A DNA stretch of 5,700 nt from contig VGXH01000146.1 of the NCBI GenBank assembly GCA_016873405.1, positions 1 to 5,700 on the forward strand, given 5' to 3'. This document shows, in pieces, positions 1 to 5,600 of the stretch (position 1 is the first letter of the stretch; the number at the start of each line of letters is the position of its first letter). This stretch comes from a bacterium (GTDB lineage: Bacteria; Krumholzibacteriota; Krumholzibacteria; LZORAL124-64-63). The translations under genes and the position numbers were made by a program. The notes below the pieces were generated by a model. It searched no databases, had not been told where the DNA came from, and saw only the letters and a list, made by a program, of their open reading frames with translations.

Positions 1-208
1 AAAAGCCGACCGACAGCGCGATCAGGATCACGCCGATGATGTTCGTCCACACGTACGTCGAACTGCCGAAGACCGGCGCCACGAGGCGCGACGCGCTCAG
101 TTCGACCGCCATGATCGACATGCCCGAGCAGAACGCGAGCAGGTACGGGTACCAGGGCGCGCGGCCGCCCTTCGCCTCCGCGCGGGGCGCGGTCGGGGTC
201 GGGGTCAT
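1..208 (-). CDS. N-terminal part of a membrane-fused spermidine synthase-like protein (cut by window edge)
   Basis: Only the first 69 residues are inside the window; the gene continues past position 1. After a polar, proline-rich start (MTPTPTAPR...) come two hydrophobic stretches, roughly residues 20-41 and 51-69, joined by a short loop containing ELSASRLVAPVFGSS. The pattern 'MAVELSASRLVAPVFG-S-YVWTNIIGV' is typical of the N-terminal membrane region of the large bacterial 'fused MFS/spermidine synthase' proteins, which carry an aminopropyltransferase-like Rossmann domain further on; that domain is not visible here. The start ATG (208-206) overlaps the TGA of the upstream peptidase gene in an ATGA, and a purine-rich GAGGGGG lies 7 bases before it, so the two genes are probably translationally coupled. 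The family call rests on memory of the N-terminal motif. Activity as a true spermidine synthase cannot be judged, since many members have lost it or are uncharacterised. Confidence 0.8.
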   Translation of the reverse strand, partial: MTPTPTAPRAEAKGGRAPWYPYLLAFCSGMSIMAVELSASRLVAPVFGSSTYVWTNIIGVILIALSVGF

Positions 209-2838
209 CGCAAGTCCCCCTCGCCGCCGTAGAGATGATCCCACCAGCCCGGTTCGCCCTTCAACTGGCGGTCGAACCAGGCGATGATCGTCCGCATCCA
301 CAGCACGCGCTGCGGGTAGTTGAGGATCCAGTGGTTCTGCCCGTCCACCTTCACGTACTCGACTTCCTTGCCCAGCACCCGCAGCGCCGCGTACATCTGG
401 TCGCTCTCGCCCACCGGGACGTTGGTGTCGCCGGCGCCGTGCAGCAGCAGCAGCGGCGTCGTGATGCGGTCGGCGTGGAAGAGCGGGCTCTGCTCGACGT
501 AGAGGTCGGGCCGGTTCCACGGGTAGCTCCCCGCCGTGGCCACCGTGCTGTAGTCGACGCCCCACCAGCCCTCGCCCCAGTAGCTGGACAGCGCGCTGAT
601 GCCCGCGTGCGAGACGGCGGCGGCGAACAGGTCGGTCTTCGTCAAGAGCAGCATCGTCATGAAGCCGCCGTAGCTGGCGCCGATGCAGCCGACCCGCTCC
701 GGGTCGATGAACGGATGCGCTGCGAGGAACCGCCGCGTGCCCTCGATGATGTCGTCGGCCGAGCCAAGGCCCCAGGTGTTGACGTGCCGCGAGGAGAACT
801 CCTGCCCGAAGCCGGTGGCGCCGCTCGGCTGCAGCACGTAGACCACGTAGCCGTGCGCGGCCCAGAGGTTCTTGGGGTAGCGGCCGCCGAACTCGCGCGA
901 GACGGGTGACGTGCCGCCGTAGTAGAAGACGATGCAGGGCCACCTGCGGTCGCCGTCCGTGGTGAAACCGGGCGGGTAGTGGACGTCGCCCACGATGCGC
1001 GTGCCGCCGGTGGTGGTGAAGTTCCAGGTCTCGTGGCGGCCGAACTCGACGTCGGCCAGCGCCTCGCCGGCCGGCGCCGCGAACTCCAGGGGCTTGGCGC
1101 CCTTGCGGGCGAGGTCCAGCGTGAAGACGCGCTCCGGGCGCAGCGCATCCTCGCCGTACCAGGCCAGGCGCGATCCGTCCGCCGACAGGTCGAGCCCTTT
1201 GACCGCCTCGACCCCGGCCGGCACCGACTTCCAGTCCGGCCGCGCCGGATCCCAGGCGTAGAGGCCCACGGCGGTCGTGTCGGTGGCGGTGGCGAACAGC
1301 CGCCCGGCGCGCGGGGACCAGGCGAAGGACTCGATCGAGGGGTCGAAGTCGCGGGTGATGGGCGTCACCGCGCCGGTGGCGCGGTCCAGCAGGAACAGCT
1401 GGTCGTCGTAGTCGTTGGGGACGCGGTCATCCGGCAGGTCGCGGCCCACGCCGCCAAAGGCCGACGGTCCCGCCTTGAGCACCAGGGTGCCCTCGCGCGG
1501 CCCGTATCGCGCCGTGACGCCGCGCGGCACCGCGAGCAGCTTCGTGGCGGCCAGCGTGACGGCGTCCAGTTCGTACAACTCGTCCTCGTTGAACGGGAAG
1601 CGCGCGTCGTCGCGCACCGAGCGGGTCACCAGCAGGCGGCGCCCGTCGGCCGCGGCGTCCTGCACGCCGCAGGACCAGCGGCCGGCCGTCAGGCGGCGCG
1701 TCGTGCCGTCGGCCACCGAGACCGCGTGGAGCGAGCCGACCGAACGCGTGCCCGGCCAGCGATCGGTCAGCCCGCGCAGGCGCTTGACGCCGTCGGGGTC
1801 CTTGGCCGCCTCGCCGCCGAGCGTGAAAACGATGGCCTTGCCGCCGGGCAGCCAGCGGTGGTCGCCGAGGTTCTCGACGTCGCGCAGCAGCGGCCGCGCC
1901 GGTCCGCCGTCCAGGTCGTCCACCCAGAGCGTGGAGCGGTCTTCGCGCACGGTCACGTAGCTGAAGCGCCGTCCCGTCGCGGCCCAGGTGAAGCTGCCGG
2001 CGTGGTCGCCGCGGATCGTGCGCACCGGGGCGCCGTCGGCGGCGCGCCGGATCTCCACCCAGGTCTCGCTGTCGGGGGCGGGGACCTCCGGGCGGCGCAT
2101 GGTGACGGCCACCAGATCGCCGGCGGCCGACAGCGCCACGCCGGAGATGGCGGGGTTGTCCAGGTAGTCCGTGATGCGCGCCGGATGGCGCGGCGAGCAG
2201 TCCGCCGCCAGCGTCACGCCAGCCGCCGCGGGCGTCAGCCGGGCGGCCAGCGACCAGGTCCCGGATGCCGGCTCGGCCAGCGCGCACACGACCAGCGCGT
2301 GCTTGCCCTGCGTCAGCTTCAGGTCGGCCTTCACCGCCGCCGCGGACGAGTCCGCCGTGGCGCGGCCGGCCACCTTATCGCCGTCCAGCCAGGCGGTGAA
2401 CGGCTGCGACGTCTCGATCGCCAGCCCGGCGCCCGTGAACGCGTCGCTGGACACGTAGGAGACCAGCATGGTCCAGGCGCGGCCCGACGCCGTTCCCGGC
2501 AATCCCAGCCGACCGCCGGGCGCCGGCGCTTCGCGCCAGGTCGCCGCCTCGCCGCCCGGCAGGGCCACGGTCTGGCCGGCCCGCGGCCACAGGCGGGCCG
2601 CCGCCACCGGCGGTTGAGCCAGCAGTTCGGCCGAGCCCCCGGTCGACGCGGAGTCGGCCAGGGCCAGGGCCGGCAGCGGCGCGGCGAAGGGGCCCAGGAC
2701 CAGCCACCGCTCGACGGCGACGGTGTCGGCGACGGCGATGGCGTCGGCGGTGGCGTCGGCGGCCATCGCCGGGAAGACCGCCGGGAACAGGCAGAGGACG
2801 GTCGCCGCCACGAGGCGGCCGGGGCAAGCGAAACGCAT
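205..2838 (-). CDS. Secreted S9 (prolyl oligopeptidase) family serine peptidase with N-terminal beta-sandwich extension
   Basis: An 877-residue exported serine peptidase, expected to cleave peptides or short proteins in the periplasm or outside the cell. Residues 1-26 form a Sec signal peptide with likely cleavage after AMA. An Ala/Asp/Val-rich linker (27-43) follows, then about 160 residues starting WLVLGPF that resemble a jelly-roll/galactose-binding-like domain ('FTAWLDGDKVAGRA', 'LTQGKHALVV'). Residues about 225-590 contain repeated WD40/PD40-like blades ('AWSPRAGRLFATATD', 'LDLSADGSRLAWYGED'), the propeller that gates the active site in this family. The alpha/beta-hydrolase domain spans about 600-865: nucleophile Ser722 in GASYGG, Asp804 in GAGDTNVP and His836 in GQNHWI. 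The triad is complete, so the enzyme is probably active. The oxyanion-side motif is YYGGTSP where many S9 enzymes have HGGP. The start is supported by GGAGG six bases upstream (2845-2849). It lies in a likely operon with the downstream membrane protein. Confidence 0.95.
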   Translation of the reverse strand: MRFACPGRLVAATVLCLFPAVFPAMAADATADAIAVADTVAVERWLVLGPFAAPLPALALADSASTGGSAELLAQPPVAAARLWPRAGQTVALPGGEAATWREAPAPGGRLGLPGTASGRAWTMLVSYVSSDAFTGAGLAIETSQPFTAWLDGDKVAGRATADSSAAAVKADLKLTQGKHALVVCALAEPASGTWSLAARLTPAAAGVTLAADCSPRHPARITDYLDNPAISGVALSAAGDLVAVTMRRPEVPAPDSETWVEIRRAADGAPVRTIRGDHAGSFTWAATGRRFSYVTVREDRSTLWVDDLDGGPARPLLRDVENLGDHRWLPGGKAIVFTLGGEAAKDPDGVKRLRGLTDRWPGTRSVGSLHAVSVADGTTRRLTAGRWSCGVQDAAADGRRLLVTRSVRDDARFPFNEDELYELDAVTLAATKLLAVPRGVTARYGPREGTLVLKAGPSAFGGVGRDLPDDRVPNDYDDQLFLLDRATGAVTPITRDFDPSIESFAWSPRAGRLFATATDTTAVGLYAWDPARPDWKSVPAGVEAVKGLDLSADGSRLAWYGEDALRPERVFTLDLARKGAKPLEFAAPAGEALADVEFGRHETWNFTTTGGTRIVGDVHYPPGFTTDGDRRWPCIVFYYGGTSPVSREFGGRYPKNLWAAHGYVVYVLQPSGATGFGQEFSSRHVNTWGLGSADDIIEGTRRFLAAHPFIDPERVGCIGASYGGFMTMLLLTKTDLFAAAVSHAGISALSSYWGEGWWGVDYSTVATAGSYPWNRPDLYVEQSPLFHADRITTPLLLLHGAGDTNVPVGESDQMYAALRVLGKEVEYVKVDGQNHWILNYPQRVLWMRTIIAWFDRQLKGEPGWWDHLYGGEGDLR

Positions 2839-2912
2839 GGCGATCCTCCGGTGATCGTCGGGTTGGTCGGGACCGGTCCGGCGGCGACGGTCCCCGAACG
2901 CCGCGGCATCCC
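2839..2912 (-). other. Leader region of the S9 peptidase gene
   Basis: These 74 bases separate the peptidase start codon from the long palindrome. They contain the ribosome binding site GGAGG (2845-2849, minus strand) and a 10-bp palindrome GGACCGGTCC (2870-2879). I see no convincing -35/-10 pair here; the promoter may lie inside the palindromic element or use a sigma factor whose sites I do not recognise. Confidence 0.4.
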
Positions 2913-3072
2913 AGTGTCCTGAGTCGGAAATACGCGGCTCTTTCGGCGGCCCTCCCGACGCTCGGCCGCGTTGCTCCTCCTCGGCGTAGGTGGGCTACGC
3001 CCTCGCCGGCGCGCCTTGCCGAGCGCCGGGATGACTCGCCGAAAGAGCCGCGTATTTCCGACTCAGGACACT
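2913..3072. repeat. 160-bp long palindromic intergenic element (element 1)
   Basis: A large inverted repeat between two co-directional minus-strand genes. The outer arms are 36 bp and perfectly complementary (2913-2948 with 3037-3072), beginning AGTGTCCTGAGTCGG. Inside, after a small 4/5-nt bulge, 14-bp arms (2953-2966 with 3018-3031) match with a single mismatch. A 16-by-16 nt unpaired stretch follows, then a 7-bp apical stem GGCGTAG/CTACGCC (2983-2989 with 2995-3001) around a 5-nt loop. The centre of symmetry is the same for all three stems. No coding capacity is apparent. It could be a MITE-like or REP-like dispersed repeat that, once transcribed, folds into a very stable hairpin downstream of the transglutaminase-like gene. 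No U-tract follows, so a classical intrinsic terminator is not shown. I see no clear target-site duplication at its ends. Confidence 0.9.
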
Positions 3073-3132
3073 AACACGCGAACCCACGCCGGGCGCGGCG
3101 CAAAGGTCGCCGCCGCCGCCCCCCGGCGCCAG
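3073..3132. other. Short GC-rich spacer downstream of the transglutaminase-like gene
   Basis: Sixty bases between the stop codon of the minus-strand gene (3133-3135) and the palindromic element. The stretch is low-complexity GC-rich (runs of GCC and a C6 tract) and holds no recognisable gene, promoter or U-tract terminator. Confidence 0.5.
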
Positions 3133-3783
3133 TCAGGCCACGGGCCGGCGCTTCCGCGCCTGGAACAGCCCCGCCTTGACCGCGCCCAGGAAGCCCGCCC
3201 GCATCAGGTCCGGGTCCACGGGCGCCAGGCGGCGCACCTGTTCCGGCGTAACCACCGGCAGATGCTCCCGCGCGTCGAGACGGTCGGCGATCCAGTCCAG
3301 GTCGTTCTCATCCACCTGCCAGCCGCGGCGGTCCAGCGCGGAGAGGTCCAGCGGGCGAGAGTAGCTGCGCAGGGTCTTCTGGCCGACGGTGTTGAAGTAG
3401 ACCTCGAAGTAGGACATGACCAGCTCCCTGAGCGATGCGTACACCGGCTCGCGGAAGCGCAGCACCGTCGTGTTCGACTTGGCGACGGCGCCCCAGCGGC
3501 CGTCCACGGTGAACACGGCCAGCACGTGGTCGTCGTCGTTCCAGGCGCGCAGGTCGACCAGCCGCGGCCGGTGGCCCAGCTCCCGCAGGGCCGCGGCCGC
3601 GAACATCGCGCCGTCGAAGCAGGCGGCCTTGCGCTCGCGCATCACGCGCCGCGGCGAGCGCGCCCGGTAGTCCTTGTCGTAGCGCAAGCCGTTGAGGAAC
3701 TCCTGGATGCGCAGCGGCGTGCGCAGGCGGGCGAGCAGGCGCGCCTCGGCAGGCGTCCAGGTCGCGGGAGCGGGATGGAGCAT
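3133..3783 (-). CDS. Transglutaminase-like (papain-fold) domain protein, uncharacterised
   Basis: A 216-residue protein with no signal peptide or membrane segment, so cytoplasmic. The central region carries a transglutaminase-like Cys-His-Asp arrangement: Cys55 in RKAACFDGAMFAAAALRELGH, which resembles the helix that begins with the nucleophile, then His86 in NDDDHVLAVF, and Asp94 in the next strand (VDGRWGAVAKSN) as candidate third member. The conserved-looking block REPVYASLRELVMSYFEVYFN follows, and the C-terminal third is charged and variable. Family members of this type may act as cysteine proteases, amidases or have unknown substrates; nothing here identifies the substrate. Start at 3783 is chosen because AGGAAGG lies six bases upstream (3790-3796) and because a frame-open extension to 4038 would run through the divergent promoter and into the neighbouring gene. 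It is divergent from the AhpD-like gene and followed by the 160-bp palindrome. Confidence 0.78.
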   Translation of the reverse strand: MLHPAPATWTPAEARLLARLRTPLRIQEFLNGLRYDKDYRARSPRRVMRERKAACFDGAMFAAAALRELGHRPRLVDLRAWNDDDHVLAVFTVDGRWGAVAKSNTTVLRFREPVYASLRELVMSYFEVYFNTVGQKTLRSYSRPLDLSALDRRGWQVDENDLDWIADRLDAREHLPVVTPEQVRRLAPVDPDLMRAGFLGAVKAGLFQARKRRPVA

Positions 3784-3789
3784 GGCCGT

Positions 3790-3796
3790 CCTTCCT
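3790..3796 (-). promoter_or_regulatory. Ribosome binding site fixing the start of the transglutaminase-like gene
   Basis: The minus strand reads AGGAAGG followed by six bases and ATG at 3783-3781. This is a strong Shine-Dalgarno match with good spacing, and it decides for the short form of the protein over the upstream in-frame ATG at 4038. Confidence 0.75.
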
Positions 3797-3844
3797 GTGG
3801 CGGGCGGTCGGTGTTCGCGCGGCCGCGGCGGGCGGCCGGTCCGG

Positions 3845-3874
3845 TTGCGGCCGGCGGCGCGGCCATGGTATCGT
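3845..3874 (+). promoter_or_regulatory. Candidate sigma70-type promoter for the AhpD-like gene
   Basis: TTGCGG (3845-3850) and TATCGT (3869-3874) are separated by 18 bases and lie 54 bases ahead of the ATG. Each hexamer matches four of six consensus bases, and TATCGT falls in one of the few less GC-rich spots of the divergent region. Prediction by eye only. Confidence 0.35.
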
Positions 3875-3876
3875 GC

Positions 3877-3888
3877 CCGACCGGTCGG
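3877..3888. promoter_or_regulatory. 12-bp perfect palindrome, candidate operator
   Basis: CCGACCGGTCGG is self-complementary over 12 bases and lies just downstream of the candidate -10 box, covering the predicted transcription start, a position where a dimeric repressor could block initiation. GC-rich sequence produces such palindromes by chance fairly often, so an operator role is only a possibility. No regulator gene is in view. Confidence 0.25.
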
Positions 3889-3928
3889 CTCGTCGCCGGC
3901 CGCGCCACGAGTTCGAAAGGATCCGACG

Positions 3929-4282
3929 ATGAGCGGCCGCCTGCAAGCCTTTCGCGAGGAGCGCGAGCGCCTGAACGCGCGCGTCCTCGACACCGCGACG
4001 ATGACCACCAAGCGGTTCTTCAACCTGGACACGGCCACCTACAAGGACGGGGCCCTCCCGGCCCGGACCAAGGAGATGGCCGGCCTGGCCGCCTCGCTGG
4101 TGCTGCGCTGCGACGACTGCATCGCCTACCACACCATCCGCTGCGTGGAAGAGGGCGTCACGGAGGCGGAGATCCTCGAGATCTTCGACGTGGGCCTGAT
4201 CGTCGGCGGCTCGATCGTGATCCCGCACCTGCGCCGGGCCCGCGCGCTGCTGGACGAGCTGCTGGCGGAGCCGGGCGCGTGA
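3929..4282 (+). CDS. AhpD-like / carboxymuconolactone decarboxylase family protein
   Basis: A 117-residue soluble protein of the all-helical CMD/AhpD fold. The signature is present as LRCDDCIAYHTI: Cys61-x-x-Cys64 followed by His68, the redox-active CxxC and proton-relay histidine used by AhpD-type thiol reductases. It is preceded by the helix KEMAGLAASLVL and followed by the typical 'GVTEAEILEIFDVGLIVGGS' helix pair. Length fits single-domain members. Family members with CxxC are usually hydroperoxide or disulfide reductases, whereas true gamma-carboxymuconolactone decarboxylases lack this pair, so a redox role in the cytoplasm is more likely; the partner is unknown. The start ATG follows AAAGGA with 7 bases of spacing (3916-3921). 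It is the first gene of a likely two-gene operon, 34 bp ahead of the DUF386 gene, and divergent from the transglutaminase-like gene. Confidence 0.93.
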   Translation: MSGRLQAFREERERLNARVLDTATMTTKRFFNLDTATYKDGALPARTKEMAGLAASLVLRCDDCIAYHTIRCVEEGVTEAEILEIFDVGLIVGGSIVIPHLRRARALLDELLAEPGA

Positions 4283-4316
4283 CGGCGAGCGCCGCGTCCC
4301 GCGCGGGAGAGGCCGC

Positions 4317-4787
4317 ATGATCCTGGACGTCCTGGACCGGCTGGACGTCTTGGCCGCCCTGCCCGGCCCGTTCGCCGACGCGTTGACCTTTCTGCGGCAG
4401 CCCGGGCTGGAGGCGCTTGACGACGGCCGCCACGAGGCGGGGCTGCGCGGCGTTTACGCCACCGTCAGCCGCCAGCGCGCGCGCCACGCCGGCGAAGGCC
4501 GCCTCGAGGCCCACCGCCGCCACGCCGACATCCAGGTGCTGCTGGGCGGGCGCGAGTCGATCGGCTGGGCGCCCCTGGACCTGCACGCCCTGCCGGACAC
4601 GGCCTGGGATCCGGCGGCAGACCTGCAGTTCTTCGCGGGCGCGCCCCAGGTCTGGCTGCACCTGCGCCCGGGGCAGTTCGCGCTCTTCCTGCCGACGGAC
4701 CTGCACCTCCCGCTGGTGGGGGACGACGTGATCCACAAGGTCGTGCTCAAGGTGCCGCTGCCCGAGGGGTGGGCGCGGGGGCGCTAG
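4317..4787 (+). CDS. YhcH/YjgK/YiaL (DUF386) family cupin-like protein
   Basis: A 156-residue cytoplasmic protein of the DUF386/EbgC beta-sandwich family. Hallmarks in order: E64-A-H66 and H69-A-D71-I-Q73 ('EAHRRHADIQVLLGGRE'), SIGWAP (81-86), a stretch ADLQFF (101-106), LRPGQFALFLPTDLHLP (116-132) with His130, and the C-terminal HKVVLKVPLPEG (140-151). These match the conserved acidic and histidine positions of the family, which binds a metal. The family includes E. coli YhcH (NanQ, sialic acid anomerase) and EbgC, so processing of a sugar or sugar acid is a reasonable guess, but no sugar genes are nearby to name a substrate. GGGAG lies 7 bases before the ATG (4305-4309). It probably shares a transcript with the AhpD-like gene. 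The protein appears full length, yet its TAG stop lies inside the left end of the 187-bp palindrome. Confidence 0.9.
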   Translation: MILDVLDRLDVLAALPGPFADALTFLRQPGLEALDDGRHEAGLRGVYATVSRQRARHAGEGRLEAHRRHADIQVLLGGRESIGWAPLDLHALPDTAWDPAADLQFFAGAPQVWLHLRPGQFALFLPTDLHLPLVGDDVIHKVVLKVPLPEGWARGR

Positions 4788-4970
4788 CCCGGACTATTCA
4801 CGAAGGTCCGAGCGAGGGTGAGGAGATTGTCCTTCTGCGAAGGCGAAATCCGGTCTCCGCGAGGGAGGCGTACCCGATGCGGTACGTTGACCTCGCGGAG
4901 ACCGGATTTCGCCTTCGCAGAAGGGCAATTGACCAGCCGCAGCCGGACCTTCGTGAATAGTCCGGGCTAG
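4784..4970. repeat. 187-bp long palindromic element between convergent genes (element 2)
   Basis: A nearly complete snap-back structure filling the whole gap between two convergent genes. The outer arms are 27 bp and perfect (4784-4810 with 4944-4970), beginning CTAGCCCGGACTATTCACG. After an asymmetric 20/19-nt internal loop come inner arms of 34 bp, also perfect (4831-4864 with 4891-4924), beginning CCTTCTGCGAAGGCG. Then a 4-by-4 mismatch, a 6-bp stem CGTACC/GGTACG (4869-4874 with 4881-4886) and a 6-nt loop. The terminal CTAG on each side contains the TAG stop of the flanking gene. No transposase is encoded, so it resembles a MITE or REP-like element. Read from either side it would give a very stable hairpin at the mRNA 3' end, so it could act as a bidirectional transcript end or stabiliser. 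No U-tract is present. Confidence 0.93.
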
Positions 4971-5488
4971 AAGCGCATCCCCATGTGCAGCCCCAGCGAG
5001 TTGGCGTCGCTGATGGCGTTGAAGCGGCCCTCGAAGAACATCTTGGGGGTGGCGTTGATGCCGGCGCCGAAGGTGATCGCCAGTTCGCTCTCGGAGTCGT
5101 CGATGTCGTGGGTGTTCGAGGCCGCGAAGTCGATCTTGGAGGAGGCGAACGCCAGGCCCAGGCCGCCCAACAGGTAGGCCGACGAGTTCTCCAGATGGTA
5201 GTGTCCGACCGCCAGAACCGGGATCATGCTCCAACTGATGTCCGCGCCCGGGATGTCTTCGAGCGAGAACATCAGGTACGAGGCCTCCAGGCCGATCGCC
5301 ATGGTCTCGGTGTGCTTGAAGACCATGCCCACGCCGGGTCCGAAGCCGAGCTTGGCGAAGTCGCTCCAGTCCCCGGACGGGAAGATGACCTGGACGTGGC
5401 CGTAGTACTTGGTCTCGCTGTAGTCCACCGCCAGGGCAGGGGCGGCGGCGACGGTGGCGAGCAGGGCGATCAGGATCAGCTTGCGCAT
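4967..5488 (-). CDS. Small outer-membrane beta-barrel protein (porin/OmpX-like fold)
   Basis: A 173-residue precursor. Residues 1-20 are a clear Sec signal peptide (MRK, hydrophobic core, cleavage after ALA). The mature part, about 153 residues, alternates polar and hydrophobic residues in strand-like stretches (YYGHVQVIFPSG, GPGVGMVFKHT, MAIGLEASYLMF, SMIPVLAVGHYHL, AYLLGGLGLAFAS, ELAITFGAGINA, MFFEGRFNAI, LGLHMGMRF). Counting these suggests eight strands, as in OmpX/OmpA-type or 'outer membrane protein beta-barrel domain' proteins. The final residue is Phe173, the usual C-terminal aromatic recognised for outer-membrane insertion. The Asp/Ser-rich segment 127-135 looks like an exposed loop. 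No enzymatic motif is visible; a structural or adhesion role is only a guess. AAGGAG lies six bases before the ATG (5495-5500). The stop codon TAG sits inside the right end of the 187-bp palindrome. Confidence 0.82.
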   Translation of the reverse strand: MRKLILIALLATVAAAPALAVDYSETKYYGHVQVIFPSGDWSDFAKLGFGPGVGMVFKHTETMAIGLEASYLMFSLEDIPGADISWSMIPVLAVGHYHLENSSAYLLGGLGLAFASSKIDFAASNTHDIDDSESELAITFGAGINATPKMFFEGRFNAISDANSLGLHMGMRF

Positions 5489-5541
5489 GGGGCGCTCCTT
5501 AACGAAGGGGTTCAGGCCGCCTTGCGACCACGCTTGCAGGG

Positions 5542-5558
5542 GACGCCCTCCGGGCGTC
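5542..5558. repeat. GC-rich hairpin between two minus-strand genes
   Basis: GACGCCC (5542-5548) and GGGCGTC (5552-5558) form a perfect 7-bp stem with a TCC loop. It lies downstream of the gene fragment ending at 5614 and upstream of the beta-barrel gene. With no U-tract after it on the minus strand, it is not a convincing intrinsic terminator. If the candidate promoter at 5573-5600 is real, the hairpin falls in the 5' leader of the beta-barrel mRNA. Confidence 0.4.
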
Positions 5559-5572
5559 GCCAGTGCGGGGCC

Positions 5573-5600
5573 ATGCTAGCGCTTCCGGTCGGAAACGCAA
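5573..5600 (-). promoter_or_regulatory. Candidate sigma70-type promoter for the beta-barrel gene
   Basis: On the minus strand TTGCGT (5600-5595) and TAGCAT (5578-5573) are separated by 16 bases, in a locally less GC-rich stretch. Transcription from here would give a leader of about 75-80 bases that includes the GC-rich hairpin. Prediction by eye only. Confidence 0.35.

Noticed and set aside
2715..2760. Repetitive GCCGNC-like hexamers near the start of the peptidase gene
   Set aside because: They encode the Ala/Asp/Val linker after the signal peptide and are imperfect; low-complexity coding in GC-rich DNA explains them without a separate repeat element.
979..2922. A 647-codon plus-strand open frame opposite the peptidase gene
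   Set aside because: It is the antisense of a gene with complete signal peptide, propeller and catalytic triad. Its product is Arg/Gly/Ala/His-rich without recognisable domains, as expected of an antisense frame in GC-rich DNA.
3784..4038. N-terminal extension of the transglutaminase-like protein to an ATG at 4038
   Set aside because: The extension overlaps the well-supported AhpD-like gene and the divergent promoter region, and its sequence looks unlike a protein family. A strong ribosome binding site precedes the ATG at 3783.
2971..4320. A 449-codon plus-strand open frame crossing element 1, the transglutaminase-like gene and the AhpD-like gene
   Set aside because: It runs through a palindrome, antisense to one gene and out of frame with another. 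Its product has no family features; this is a GC-rich shadow frame.
4769..4960. Possible 63-residue protein encoded within element 2
   Set aside because: It starts inside the DUF386 gene, spans the palindrome and has no ribosome binding site or familiar features; the perfect complementarity of the arms explains this region better than coding.
4784..4970. CRISPR-like or classical rho-independent terminator reading of the palindrome
   Set aside because: There are no repeated direct units with spacers, and no U-tract follows either arm. The arms are also much longer than those of intrinsic terminators.
4794..5234. Minus-strand 146-codon frame across element 2 and the beta-barrel gene
   Set aside because: It is out of frame with the convincing signal-peptide-bearing beta-barrel gene on the same strand.
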